From Colwellia sp. (GTDB lineage: Bacteria; Pseudomonadota; Gammaproteobacteria; Enterobacterales; Alteromonadaceae): a stretch of DNA of 64,000 nt. Below are positions 1 through 9,108 of the stretch, one piece after another. The position numbers and the translations under genes are program-made. The notes beneath the pieces were generated by a model. It made no database searches. It worked only from the letters and a program-made list of their open reading frames with translations, and had not been told where the DNA came from. The stretch is taken from the NCBI GenBank assembly GCA_002733765.1, contig NVWU01000004.1:1-64000 (forward strand), given 5' to 3'. Positions within the stretch are counted from its first letter, which is position 1. Each line of letters opens with the position of its first letter.

Positions 1-1
1 C

Positions 2-118
2 CTAACGAAGCAATTAGCGGTAGGTGTTGAAGTAGGTAATTTTTCACTAGATAGCGCAAATGCTGGCAAAGGCGCGGATTCTAACTATGGTCAACTAACC
101 ATGCGTTACGTACTTTAG
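2..118 (+). CDS. C-terminal end of an outer-membrane beta-barrel protein (partial)
   Basis: An open frame enters from the left edge and stops at 116-118 after 38 residues. The tail alternates polar and hydrophobic residues and ends ...QLTMRYVL, as expected for the last strand of an outer-membrane barrel (porin or similar), although the final residue is Leu rather than the usual Phe/Trp. A strong terminator follows, so the gene belongs to a separate unit from the importer cluster downstream. The family cannot be named from this fragment. Confidence 0.5.
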   Translation, partial: LTKQLAVGVEVGNFSLDSANAGKGADSNYGQLTMRYVL

Positions 119-190
119 TTGTACGCACTTTAGCTAAGTTAGCGATAGCTTTGCACACGTAACAGTTCCCATTTTGTTGTTACGTTTTGA

Positions 191-217
191 GGAGGGGGAA
201 TATCCCCCTTTTTTTTT
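191..217 (+). terminator. Rho-independent terminator
   Basis: A GGGGG/CCCCC stem with an AATAT loop is followed by an uninterrupted run of T. It ends the outer-membrane gene and isolates the importer cluster. Confidence 0.85.
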
Positions 218-274
218 ATGTACAGGACGTACAGTATGTCGCGATGACAGACGCTATATGGATGTAGCTTATTA

Positions 275-297
275 GACAATGCAGGATGCACATTGTC
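275..297. promoter_or_regulatory. Possible operator upstream of the importer cluster
   Basis: The arms GACAATG and CATTGTC are separated by 9 bases, which themselves hold TGCA-GGA-TGCA overlap symmetry. It sits about 60 bases before the first gene, where an operator for an acid-responsive regulator would be expected. No regulator gene is visible nearby, so this is only suggestive. Confidence 0.3.
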
Positions 298-355
298 CTG
301 ATGTCAATGAGCGTGTCAAAACGCACACATTATTTATCAATTTAGGAGTGTGAGT

Positions 356-1171
356 ATGACTGAGTCAATACTCAAAGTAGAGAATATTTCATTAGCGTTT
401 GGTGGTGTAAAAGCATTAACCGACGTTAGCTTTGAAGTACCCCGTGGCTCTGTTTTTTCCATTATCGGTCCTAACGGTGCAGGTAAAACCTCCATGCTTA
501 ACTGTGTTTCTGGACGGTATCAACCAAATTCTGGAAACGTTATTTTTAATGACAAAGTTGTCACTAATCTACGTCCAAATGACAGAGCAGATCTTGGTAT
601 GGGGCGAACTTTTCAAAATTTAGCACTGTTTGGTCACATGTCGGTTTTAGACAATATAATGGTTGGCCGTCATCATCTATTGAAAAACAATTGGTTAACG
701 GGGCCTTTATATTGGGCATCACCTGCGCAAAAAGAGGAGCTTGCCCACCGACGTTATTGTGAAGAGATTATTGACTTTTTAGAAATTTCTCACATCAGAA
801 AATCTGTTGCTGGCACCTTATCTTATGGTCTACGTAAACGTGTTGAGCTGGCACGTGCAATGGCATTAAAGCCCAAGTTAATTCTTCTTGATGAGCCTAT
901 GGCGGGTATGAATTTAGAAGAAAAAGAAGATATGGCGCGTTATATTCTAGATTTAAATGAAGAGTTTGGCATTACGGTGGTAATGATCGAACATGATATG
1001 AGCGTAGTGATGGATATATCACATCAGGTTATGGTACTTGATTTTGGTAAAAAGCTGATGTTAGGTTTACCTGATGAAGTGATGGCTGATCCACATGTTA
1101 AACGTGCTTATCTTGGTATAGAAGATGATGAAGAAACCACTAATACCGATGAAAAGAGGGAGGCTAGCTAA
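356..1171 (+). CDS. ABC transporter ATP-binding protein, LivG type
   Basis: One of two cytoplasmic ATPases of a branched-chain-type (HAAT family) importer. Walker A GPNGAGKT lies near residue 38, the signature is LSYGLRKR, Walker B is LILLDEP, and the switch His is in IEHDMS. The length of 271 residues fits LivG. I chose the ATG at 356 because TAGGAG at 342-347 sits 8 bases ahead of it; a GTG at 350 is too close. The stop overlaps the next start (TAATG). Here LivG opens the cluster, far from its partner LivF at 6746, with CoA-ligase genes interspersed. That suggests the substrate is an organic or aromatic acid rather than an amino acid, which is inference. Confidence 0.92.
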   Translation: MTESILKVENISLAFGGVKALTDVSFEVPRGSVFSIIGPNGAGKTSMLNCVSGRYQPNSGNVIFNDKVVTNLRPNDRADLGMGRTFQNLALFGHMSVLDNIMVGRHHLLKNNWLTGPLYWASPAQKEELAHRRYCEEIIDFLEISHIRKSVAGTLSYGLRKRVELARAMALKPKLILLDEPMAGMNLEEKEDMARYILDLNEEFGITVVMIEHDMSVVMDISHQVMVLDFGKKLMLGLPDEVMADPHVKRAYLGIEDDEETTNTDEKREAS

Positions 1172-3126
1172 TGTCTAACTTAGAAGTAGCAGCAACAGAA
1201 GATTATGAAATGGGAGAGTTAGATACTTTTCCAAAAATACTGAGACATAATGCTAAAAGCTGGCCGAATGATATTGCCATGCGCGAAAAAGAGTTTGGTA
1301 TTTGGAATGAATTCAATTGGCAAGATTATAGTGACCGCGTTAAATGGATATCACTAGCGCTCAGAAAATTAGGTGTTAATCCCAAAGATGCCATCGCCTT
1401 ATTAGGTGATAACAGACCAGAGTGGGTTTGGGGTGAAATAGCCGCGCATGCGATGGGGTGTTACTCAATCGGTATTTTCCAAGATTCTTTACATGAAGAA
1501 GTGGTTTATTTACTTAATAAAAGTAATGCGACTGTTGTTATCGCAGAAGATGAAGAGCAGTGTGACAAATTACTTGAGTTAGGCGGCGAAATTGATGATG
1601 TGAAAATTATTGTTTATTGTGATCCGCGTGGTATGCGTAAATATAACGATAAACGCTTAATCAGCATTGAAGATATATATAAGCAGGGACAAGAAATAGA
1701 TAAAATGTCGCCTGAGCTATATGACAGCTATGTTGATGCAACTGATGCCGATGAAACTGCTCTTTACTGTACCACTTCAGGTACAACCTCAAAACCTAAA
1801 ATAGCTTTTTTACGTGGTGGTAATTTTGTTAAGCACTGTAGTTCATATTTACGTGCTGACCCTCGCCAACCAGGTGACAATTACGTGTCGGTTTTACCTT
1901 TGCCATGGATCATGGAACAAGTATATGCCGTTGGCCAAGCCTTGATTTCTCGCCAAATCGTCAACTTTGTTGAAGGGCAAGAAACACTGATGGCCGATTT
2001 ACGTGAAATTGGACCAAACTTTGTTTTGCTTGCACCACGTGTATGGGAAGGTATTTTAGCCGATGTTAAAGCCCGTATGATGGATTCAACGCCACTTAAA
2101 CAAAAGTTATTTGATTATGCCTTTGCGATATCTGAAAAAGCACAATTAGAGGGTAAACGTTCATGGTTTGCCGATCTTATACTAATGAATGCCTTAAAAG
2201 ATCGATTAGGTTTCAGTAATTTAAAATCAGCGGCAACCGGTGGCGCGGCAATGGGGCCTGACACTTTTAGGTTCTTCCAAACTATTGGTGTACCGCTACG
2301 TCAGCTATATGGTCAAACTGAGCTATGTGGTGCTTACACAGTTCACAAAGAAAATGATGTTGATTACGACAGTGTTGGTGTTGCTTTTGATACTGCGGAA
2401 GTAAAAGTCATTAATACCGATAAAGAAGGTGTCGGTGAGGTTATCGCTAGAACGGTTGGTATGTTCACTGGTTATTTAGATAATCAAAAAGCCTATGATG
2501 AAGATGTTATTGATGGTTGGATGCATACTGGTGATGCGGGTTATTTCAAACCTTCAGGGCATTTGGTTATTATTGACCGAATTAAAGATTTAGCTAAAAC
2601 CAGTAACGGTGTGCAGTACTCACCACAATATATTGAAAACAAGCTGAAGTTTTCATCATTTATTGGTGAAGCGGTTATCTTAGGTAAAGACATGCCTTAC
2701 TTGAGTGCCATTATTTGTATTCGTTTTTCTATTGTTTCTAAGTGGGCAGAACAACAAGGTTTAGGCTTTACTAACTACACTAGTCTTTCCGCTTTACCTG
2801 AGGTTTATGAAAAACTTAGTGAAGAAGTAGAGAAAGTTAACGCGACTTTACCTGATGCACAAAAAATTAATAAGTTTATTTTGCTTTATAAAGAGCTAGA
2901 TGCGGATGACGGTGAATTAACGCGTACACGTAAAGTTCGACGATCGGTTATTGCTGATAAATATGGTGATATTATTCAGTCTATTTATGACAACCAAGAG
3001 ATGGTTGATATCGATACAGTGATCACTTTCCAAGATGGTGGTAGCTCACGTATTCAAACGACACTTAAAGTTGCTACGGTAATCGAAAATGATGGTAGTG
3101 CTGTAACTCAGAGGAAAGCATCATGA
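1171..3126 (+). CDS. AMP-dependent acyl-CoA synthetase (long-chain type)
   Basis: An ANL-superfamily ligase of 651 residues that should adenylate a carboxylate and transfer it to CoA. The P-loop motif reads TTSGTTSKPK (the usual Gly after the Thr pair is Ser). Later come YGQTELCG, DGWMHTGDAGY and the hinge DRIKDLAKTSNG, so the enzyme looks catalytically complete. It is closest in layout to the long-chain FadD15-like branch. Its start overlaps the livG stop by one base and its stop overlaps the permease start (ATGA), so translation is probably coupled. Coupled import and CoA activation (vectorial acylation) is the likely role; the actual acid is unknown. Confidence 0.88.
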   Translation: MSNLEVAATEDYEMGELDTFPKILRHNAKSWPNDIAMREKEFGIWNEFNWQDYSDRVKWISLALRKLGVNPKDAIALLGDNRPEWVWGEIAAHAMGCYSIGIFQDSLHEEVVYLLNKSNATVVIAEDEEQCDKLLELGGEIDDVKIIVYCDPRGMRKYNDKRLISIEDIYKQGQEIDKMSPELYDSYVDATDADETALYCTTSGTTSKPKIAFLRGGNFVKHCSSYLRADPRQPGDNYVSVLPLPWIMEQVYAVGQALISRQIVNFVEGQETLMADLREIGPNFVLLAPRVWEGILADVKARMMDSTPLKQKLFDYAFAISEKAQLEGKRSWFADLILMNALKDRLGFSNLKSAATGGAAMGPDTFRFFQTIGVPLRQLYGQTELCGAYTVHKENDVDYDSVGVAFDTAEVKVINTDKEGVGEVIARTVGMFTGYLDNQKAYDEDVIDGWMHTGDAGYFKPSGHLVIIDRIKDLAKTSNGVQYSPQYIENKLKFSSFIGEAVILGKDMPYLSAIICIRFSIVSKWAEQQGLGFTNYTSLSALPEVYEKLSEEVEKVNATLPDAQKINKFILLYKELDADDGELTRTRKVRRSVIADKYGDIIQSIYDNQEMVDIDTVITFQDGGSSRIQTTLKVATVIENDGSAVTQRKAS

Positions 3127-4016
3127 ATTTTGAACTCTTAATTCAATTAATCGTTAATGGTCTTATTGTTGGCTTGTTGTACGGTGTAATTGGTATGTGT
3201 TTTGTGTTGGTTTATAAATCAACACAAATTGTTAACTTCGCCCAAGGTGAGTTTTTACTTATTGGTGCCTGGGTCTGTTGGGCTTCATTAATCTACTTAG
3301 AGTTACCATTCTTTCTAGGATTTATGTTAACACTGGTCTTTATGGCAGGCTTTGGTGTGCTGCTACAAATGATAGTACTGCGTCCTATGATTGGTGAGCC
3401 AATTATCTCGGTGATTATGGTGACTATCGGCCTGTCTATTTTCTTCCAAGCCTTAATGAAATGGATATTCGGTGTTTCACCGCAAAGTTATCCAAAAGTA
3501 TTTGATACTGAATCGATTAATATCTTGGGCTTAAATGTAGAAATGGCGTACTTAATGAGTACGCTAATAGCATTAGTTATCATGGTCGCGTTCTATTTAT
3601 TCTTTAAACATTCTAAGCATGGCTTAGCGATGAGAGCGACTGCTTTTGATCAACAAGCCTCTCAAAGTTTAGGTATATCGGTAAAACATGTTTTTGCGAT
3701 GAGTTGGGGGATTGCCGCAACAGTTTCTGCTACCGCAGGGATAGTGCTTGGTATGGTTAATGGCGTTTCAGATTCACTTTCTATTATGGGTATTAAAGTA
3801 TTCCCAGCCGTTATTTTAGGCGGATTAGACTCAATTGTTGGTGCAATCGTTGGTGGTCTTATCATCGGTGTATTAGAGAACGTAGCTGAGTTTTTTGATA
3901 GTCAATATTTACATATTGGTAATATGTACGATATCGCACCATTTTATGTGTTGTTAATTATTCTTTGGTTCAAACCTTACGGTTTATTTGGTACCCAAAA
4001 CATTGAGCGTATATAG
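3123..4016 (+). CDS. ABC transporter permease, LivH type
   Basis: An inner-membrane permease of 297 residues with about eight hydrophobic segments. It has the family opening LIVNGLIVGLLYGVIGMCFV and the conserved NFAQGEFLLIGAW stretch near residue 38. The C-terminal loop VILGGLDSIVGAIVGGLIIG is the EAA-like ATPase-contact region. It pairs with the LivM-type permease downstream to form the pore. The start overlaps the ligase stop by four bases. It is followed by a hairpin before livM. Confidence 0.92.
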   Translation: MNFELLIQLIVNGLIVGLLYGVIGMCFVLVYKSTQIVNFAQGEFLLIGAWVCWASLIYLELPFFLGFMLTLVFMAGFGVLLQMIVLRPMIGEPIISVIMVTIGLSIFFQALMKWIFGVSPQSYPKVFDTESINILGLNVEMAYLMSTLIALVIMVAFYLFFKHSKHGLAMRATAFDQQASQSLGISVKHVFAMSWGIAATVSATAGIVLGMVNGVSDSLSIMGIKVFPAVILGGLDSIVGAIVGGLIIGVLENVAEFFDSQYLHIGNMYDIAPFYVLLIILWFKPYGLFGTQNIERI

Positions 4017-4039
4017 CAATTGTTTGTATAAATATGATG

Positions 4040-4064
4040 AGCGAGCAGTAGCGTACTGCTCGCT
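4040..4064 (+). terminator. Intercistronic hairpin between livH and livM
   Basis: A perfect 11-bp stem (4040-4050 with 4054-4064) with a 3-base loop is followed by TTAAAAAAA rather than a T run. It is more likely an mRNA-stabilising or attenuating structure than a full terminator. Confidence 0.6.
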
Positions 4065-4092
4065 TAAAAAAATAATTATTTAGGAGTGATTT

Positions 4093-5166
4093 ATGTCTAG
4101 TTTAGCCATGCGCCCGTGCGGAGATTTCCGCACTAGCTATAAACAAGATAATACAATTTTTGAAACGAAAACCATCCGTTGGGTGACGATTTTTACCATT
4201 ATAGCGTTGTGCTTTGCACCGTTATTTCTTGATGGTTACTTTATTACCTTATTAATTCAAATATCCTATTTGGGCATTGCTGCATTAGGTTTGAATATTT
4301 TAGTTGGCTACACTGGGCAGATATCGTTGGGGCATGGTGCTTTCTTTGGCTTTGGCGCGTTTGCTTCAGCTTGGTTGAACACAAGTATGAATATTCCAGT
4401 GTTTTTATGTATTCCTTTAGCAGGTTTCTTAACCATGGGGGTTGGCATGATGTTTGGTGCGCCAGCCGCTCGAATCAAAGGTTTATACTTAGCAATCGCA
4501 ACACTGGCATCGCAATTTATCATTGAAGATTTCTTTGCTCGTGCTGAATGGTTCTCTGGTGGTGCTGCAGGTTCAATGGCTGACCCAGTAAATTTATTTG
4601 GTTTTTCTTTTGACACAGATGAAAGTTTTTACTATATCGCGTTGTTCGCACTAGTCTTTATGTTTATCTGGGGCTGTAACTTAATGCGTAGCCGTGATGG
4701 GCGAGCTTTTGTTGCGGTACGTGACCATTACTTGTCTGCTGAAATCATGGGCGTAAAATTAAATAAATACCGCCTACTTTCATTCGGTATATCGTCTTTT
4801 TATGCGGGTATTGGTGGTGCGCTATATGCTCATTACTTAGGTTATGTATCGGCAGAAGGTTTCACCATTATGATGTCTATTCAATTCTTAGCGATGATCA
4901 TTATCGGTGGCTTAGGCTCGATAAAAGGTACGTTGATGGGCGTTGTCTTTATGGTGTTCTTACCTGAAGTATTAGAAAGCGGCGTTGGCGTAATGAAAAT
5001 GACCGATTGGGGCAACATTCCAATGGTTATTGATGGTTTAGCTTACATCAAAGAAATGGCTATTGGCCTAGTAATAATTGGATTTTTAATTTTTGAACCT
5101 GAAGGGCTAGCCCATCGTTGGACACAAATTAAAAACTATTGGAAATTCTACCCGTTTGCTTACTAA
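4093..5166 (+). CDS. ABC transporter permease, LivM type
   Basis: The second membrane permease, 357 residues, with a hydrophilic N-terminal extension of about 30 residues before the first membrane span. It has the LivM signature LNILVGYTGQISLGHGAFFG near residue 75, and the C-terminal MIIIGGLGSIKGTLMG ATPase-contact loop. TAGGAGTG precedes the ATG by 8 bases. It forms a heterodimer with the LivH-type protein encoded just upstream. A large hairpin follows. Confidence 0.92.
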   Translation: MSSLAMRPCGDFRTSYKQDNTIFETKTIRWVTIFTIIALCFAPLFLDGYFITLLIQISYLGIAALGLNILVGYTGQISLGHGAFFGFGAFASAWLNTSMNIPVFLCIPLAGFLTMGVGMMFGAPAARIKGLYLAIATLASQFIIEDFFARAEWFSGGAAGSMADPVNLFGFSFDTDESFYYIALFALVFMFIWGCNLMRSRDGRAFVAVRDHYLSAEIMGVKLNKYRLLSFGISSFYAGIGGALYAHYLGYVSAEGFTIMMSIQFLAMIIIGGLGSIKGTLMGVVFMVFLPEVLESGVGVMKMTDWGNIPMVIDGLAYIKEMAIGLVIIGFLIFEPEGLAHRWTQIKNYWKFYPFAY

Positions 5167-5201
5167 TCATTTAGTTTAAACATGAGTAAGTTCTGGAGAA
5201 T

Positions 5202-5238
5202 ATACCCAAACCACCTCAAAGTGAGGTGGTTTGGGTAT
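5202..5238 (+). terminator. Long perfect hairpin upstream of the binding-protein gene
   Basis: A 17-bp perfect stem (5202-5218 with 5222-5238) has a 3-base loop and no T run after it. This is the typical place for a structure that sets a different mRNA level for the periplasmic binding protein than for the permeases. Partial termination is also possible. Confidence 0.65.
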
Positions 5239-5372
5239 CAAGCAAAGTTAGCTTTATGGGGACGTTAATTAAACTAACTGCGTGAAGTGTAAAAAGTAAA
5301 TATAACAATAACACTTACCTTTTTATTACAGATAGGTAAGAAATAACGAAATAACAAGTTGAGGAAATTCAC

Positions 5373-6632
5373 ATGAGAAAAGTTATGAATAAAAAAATAT
5401 TAGTAAGTTCAATTGCTGTCAGCATCGCATTAAGTGCTACTAGCCAAGTACAAGCACAAGATTCTGTTTTTGTTGGTCATTTAGCTGATATGTCAGGTCC
5501 AACTGCCTTCGTAGGTAAAAGCTATGCTAATGGCGTTCGTGATTCACTTGCTTATATTAATGCTCATGGTGGTATTAGTGGTACTAAACTTGAGTCTGAA
5601 ACAATTGATTATGGTTATAAAGTACCGCAAGCCATTGCTGCCTATAAAAAATGGAAATCTCGTAAGGGTATGGTTGCTATGCAAGGTTGGGGTACAGCGG
5701 ATACTGAAGCATTAATCTCATTTGTTGCTCGTGATAAAACGCCAGTTTTCTCTGCGTCTTATTCTGGACATTTAACAGATCCTACGGGTAAAAACCCTCA
5801 TACGAAGAAACCAGCACCTTATAATTTCTTCTATGGCGCTTCTTATTCAGATGCTTGTCGTGGTTTAGTACAATGGGCGGCTGAAGACTTTAAGAGTAAA
5901 GGCGGAAAAGGAAAACCAAAATTCACACATATTGGTGCAAACCATCCTTTCCCAAATGCACCTAAAGCGGCTTGTGCAGAGTATGCTGAAGAGCTTGGCT
6001 TTAATGTTTTACCTCCTGTCGTTGTTTCTATGAAGCCGGGTGATTTTAAAGCACAATGTTTGAGTATTAAAAGCTCTGGTTCAAACTACGGTTATGTTGC
6101 TAATATCGGTGGTTCAGTATTATCGTTAATTAAATCATGTAAGACGGTTGGCGTTCCTATTACATTTATGTCAAGTATTTGGGGCGGTGATAAAAACACC
6201 TTTAATGCAGCAACTGATGGGATTAAAGGTTACATCTTCCCAACAATGACACCATTTTGGGGTGACGATGTATCAGGTATGAAACTTATTCGTGAAATTT
6301 CAAAAATGTCAGATCCTGAAGGCAAAAAAGAACGTGTTCATCACTACATGCGTGGCGTATGTTCTACCTACTTCATGAAAGAAGCAATGGAATGGGCTAA
6401 AGATAATGGCGGCATCACCGGCGTTAATATCAAAAAAGGTATGTATGCTAATACAAACTGGGTACCTAAAGGCTTAGAAGGCGTATGTTTAGCTGCTAAT
6501 TGGACCAATGAAGATCACCGTGGTATTAACCAAGTTAATATCTATAAAGCCAACTATGAAAATGGTGGCGTGGCCGTGAATAAAGTATCAACAGTTACAT
6601 TGGATCGTCGTGATGATTGGTTAGGTTATTAA
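5373..6632 (+). CDS. ABC transporter substrate-binding protein
   Basis: A periplasmic binding protein of the type-1 (LivJ-like) fold, 419 residues. The Sec signal peptide is MRKVMNKKILVSSIAVS... with cleavage predicted after AQA near residue 29. The mature protein begins with the family pattern VGHLADMSGPTAFVGKSYANG. GAGG stands 8 bases before the ATG. It has its own gap of about 200 bases upstream, including a hairpin, so it may have a separate promoter or mRNA level. The substrate cannot be read from the sequence; the neighbouring CoA ligases favour an organic acid. Confidence 0.9.
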   Translation: MRKVMNKKILVSSIAVSIALSATSQVQAQDSVFVGHLADMSGPTAFVGKSYANGVRDSLAYINAHGGISGTKLESETIDYGYKVPQAIAAYKKWKSRKGMVAMQGWGTADTEALISFVARDKTPVFSASYSGHLTDPTGKNPHTKKPAPYNFFYGASYSDACRGLVQWAAEDFKSKGGKGKPKFTHIGANHPFPNAPKAACAEYAEELGFNVLPPVVVSMKPGDFKAQCLSIKSSGSNYGYVANIGGSVLSLIKSCKTVGVPITFMSSIWGGDKNTFNAATDGIKGYIFPTMTPFWGDDVSGMKLIREISKMSDPEGKKERVHHYMRGVCSTYFMKEAMEWAKDNGGITGVNIKKGMYANTNWVPKGLEGVCLAANWTNEDHRGINQVNIYKANYENGGVAVNKVSTVTLDRRDDWLGY

Positions 6633-6671
6633 TCTTTATCATTAAATAGTTAGTAGAAAGTTCTATTATAT

Positions 6672-6726
6672 TATAACTATTCAACTTGTAGCTATTATTT
6701 AAATAGTAAAAAGTTGGATAGTTATA
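6672..6726 (+). terminator. Imperfect hairpin between binding protein and livF
   Basis: Arms of 16 bases (6672-6687 with 6711-6726) pair with one mismatch, and a second small inverted repeat (CTATT.../...AATAG) lies in the loop. There is no T run. It is another intercistronic structure in this cluster. Confidence 0.5.
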
Positions 6727-6745
6727 GTTTCAACGGAGTATATAT

Positions 6746-7567
6746 ATGTCACAGGCGGCAGCAAAAATTCAAACAGCTACACCAATGTTATCAGTGAATA
6801 ACATTGAAGTAGTTTACGACGAAGTTATTCAAGTACTTAGAGGGGTAACCTTAGACGTACCAGAAGGCGACGTTGTAACGTTACTTGGACCAAATGGTGC
6901 GGGAAAATCAACAACACTGAAAGCTATTTCTGGCTTACTAAAAAGTGAATATGGCGAAGTGACTAAAGGTGACATTCACTTTATGGGTGAGCGCATTGAT
7001 AAGAAAAATGGAGAAGACATTGTACGTAGTGGTCTGATTCAAGTGATGGAAGGTCGTCGAATTATCGAAGATATGACTTCAATCGAAAACCTAAAATTAG
7101 GTGCTTATACACGTAACGATTCACAGATTAATCAAGACCTTGAAATGGTGTTTGATTATTTCCCTCGTTTAAAAGAGCGTACGGGTCTAGCCGGTTATTT
7201 ATCCGGTGGTGAGCAGCAGATGCTAGCCATAGGTAGAGCATTAATGGCTCGTCCTAAAATGATTTGTTTAGATGAACCATCAATGGGTTTATCACCATTA
7301 TTAGTTAAAGAAGTTTTTGGTATTATTAAAAAGATCAACAAAGATCAAGGTATTACCATGTTGTTGGTTGAGCAAAATGCTAACTATGCAATAAGGGCAG
7401 CTGACTATGGATATATTATGGAGTCGGGTAAAGTTGTACTTGATGGTACTCAAGAGCAATTGCTTAGCAATGAAGATGTAAAAGAGTTTTATTTAGGTGG
7501 TGGCAACGAAGAACGTAAAAGCTTTAAAAACTTAAAATCTTATAAACGACGTAAACGTTGGTTATAA
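6746..7567 (+). CDS. ABC transporter ATP-binding protein, LivF type
   Basis: The second ATPase of the importer, 273 residues. Walker A is GPNGAGKS near residue 48, the signature LSGGEQQMLAIGRAL, Walker B MICLDEPSMGL and the switch His position is Gln in VEQNA, as is usual in LivF. It is longer than typical LivF at both ends: about 12 extra N-terminal residues and a basic tail (KSYKRRKRWL). ACGGAG stands before the ATG. It completes the five-part transporter. Confidence 0.92.
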   Translation: MSQAAAKIQTATPMLSVNNIEVVYDEVIQVLRGVTLDVPEGDVVTLLGPNGAGKSTTLKAISGLLKSEYGEVTKGDIHFMGERIDKKNGEDIVRSGLIQVMEGRRIIEDMTSIENLKLGAYTRNDSQINQDLEMVFDYFPRLKERTGLAGYLSGGEQQMLAIGRALMARPKMICLDEPSMGLSPLLVKEVFGIIKKINKDQGITMLLVEQNANYAIRAADYGYIMESGKVVLDGTQEQLLSNEDVKEFYLGGGNEERKSFKNLKSYKRRKRWL

Positions 7568-7712
7568 AACTGTGCATTTCAGTTAATTGCCATTTCACTC
7601 GATTATGTGGTCTGGAGTGCTCACTTACCCCCGTAAGCTCTGCGCTATCTCCTAAAACACGAATGAACTGACTACTTGCTGAAAAGCACAAAATAAATTA
7701 TTAATGTAAATA

Positions 7713-9011
7713 ATGTCAAAAGTTATCACCGAACTATTTCTGAATTACTATCGAGTTATCATGAAACAATATTTTTACGAAAGAGAATGTCAAAATCCGG
7801 AGTTACGTGAACAATCTCTATTAGAGCGTTTACCTGCTTTTATCACCTATGCTAAACAAGAATGTCAGCATTATAGTGAAACGCTAGAGCATATTGATGC
7901 TGAAAAAATCACTAACCGTGAATTGTTAGCGCAATTACCTATTACGCGAAAATCTGACTTGATGTCTATTCAAAGCAAAAACTCTCCTTTAGGTGGTTTA
8001 AGTGCTAAAACGGCTAACTTAGGTCGAATTTTTCAATCCCCTGGACCTATCTATGACCCTGAAAATACGAGTGATGATTGGTGGCGTGTAGGACAAGCTT
8101 TCTATGCTGCTGGTTTTAGAAAAGGTGATTTAGTTCAAAACACTTTGTCATATCATTTAACCCCAGGTGGTTTTATTCTTGACTCTGGTGCTAGAGCTTG
8201 TGGCTGTATTGTTATTCCAGCAGGCCCAGGACAAACAGAGCAACAGCTTGATGTTATTGAGCATTTAAAACCGAATGGTTATTGCGGTACACCATCATTT
8301 TTAAAAATACTACTTGATAGAGCCAATAAAGATCAGCGAGATATATCTAGTATTAATAAAGCCTTAGTTACAGGAGAAGCATTACCTGAAGCATTGAGAG
8401 CCGAATTTATCGCTGCTGGTATTGATACGCTACAAGCTTATGCAAGTGCAGATGTTGGACTAATTGGTTTTGAGTCAATCGTTGGTGATGGGTTAATTAT
8501 TGCTGAAGACTTACTTGTAGAAATAGTGCGTCCTGGCAGCTTAGAACCAGTTGAAGCAGGTGAGGTTGGCGAAGTAGTTGTCACTAGCTTTAATGTTGAC
8601 TATCCGTTAATTCGTTTTGCTACAGGCGATTTATCAGCAATAAAACCTGACATAAGTGCTTGTGGCCGTACAAATATGCGCATTAAAGGTTGGTTAGGTC
8701 GAGCAGATCAAACGACTAAAGTTAAGGGTATGTTTGTTCATGCAGAACAAATAGAAAAAGTTCGTAAAGAATATGAACAAGTCGCTAAAATGCGTTTATC
8801 GGTTACTAAAGTTAATCATAATGATCAAATGAACTTGCAATGTGAAGTAGATACCAATGCGTATTCTGACGCTGATATAGCGAGTACAATTGAGAGTATT
8901 AGTAATAGCCTTAAAAAAATGACCAAACTTAGTGGGTCGGTGGAATTGGTTGCGATAGGTACTTTAGCTGATGATGGCAAAGTGATTGATGATTTACGAC
9001 CTATTGGTTAA
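7713..9011 (+). CDS. Phenylacetate-CoA-ligase-like (PaaK family) protein with altered P-loop
   Basis: 432 residues of the PaaK/ANL fold. Recognisable parts are PITRKSDL near residue 80, YASADVGLIG near 245, YPLIRFATGDLSAI and the hinge IKGWLGRADQTTKVKG. The N-terminal phosphate-binding loop, normally SSGTTGKP in this family, reads FQSPGPIYDP and lacks the Gly-Thr-Thr-Gly run. It may use ATP differently, act on a ready-made adenylate, or be a paralogue with another role. No clear ribosome site precedes the ATG at 7713; an in-frame ATG at 7761 is an alternative. It follows livF by 145 bases on the same strand. Confidence 0.8.
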   Translation: MSKVITELFLNYYRVIMKQYFYERECQNPELREQSLLERLPAFITYAKQECQHYSETLEHIDAEKITNRELLAQLPITRKSDLMSIQSKNSPLGGLSAKTANLGRIFQSPGPIYDPENTSDDWWRVGQAFYAAGFRKGDLVQNTLSYHLTPGGFILDSGARACGCIVIPAGPGQTEQQLDVIEHLKPNGYCGTPSFLKILLDRANKDQRDISSINKALVTGEALPEALRAEFIAAGIDTLQAYASADVGLIGFESIVGDGLIIAEDLLVEIVRPGSLEPVEAGEVGEVVVTSFNVDYPLIRFATGDLSAIKPDISACGRTNMRIKGWLGRADQTTKVKGMFVHAEQIEKVRKEYEQVAKMRLSVTKVNHNDQMNLQCEVDTNAYSDADIASTIESISNSLKKMTKLSGSVELVAIGTLADDGKVIDDLRPIG

Positions 9012-9054
9012 GTTAATTTTACTCACTTAGCCTTAGCATTACCCACAAGCCTTT

Positions 9055-9082
9055 AGCATAGGTGAATTTATTTACCTATGCT
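9055..9082 (+). terminator. Hairpin before the thioesterase gene
   Basis: AGCATAGGT pairs perfectly with ACCTATGCT across a 10-base AT-rich loop, without a T run. It resembles the other intercistronic structures of the cluster. Confidence 0.5.
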
Positions 9083-9108
9083 GTTAATCAGAATAAATAA
9101 GGATTTTT

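Noticed and set aside
5202-5238. The long hairpin as a simple terminator
   Set aside because: No T run follows and the binding-protein gene downstream belongs functionally to the same transporter.
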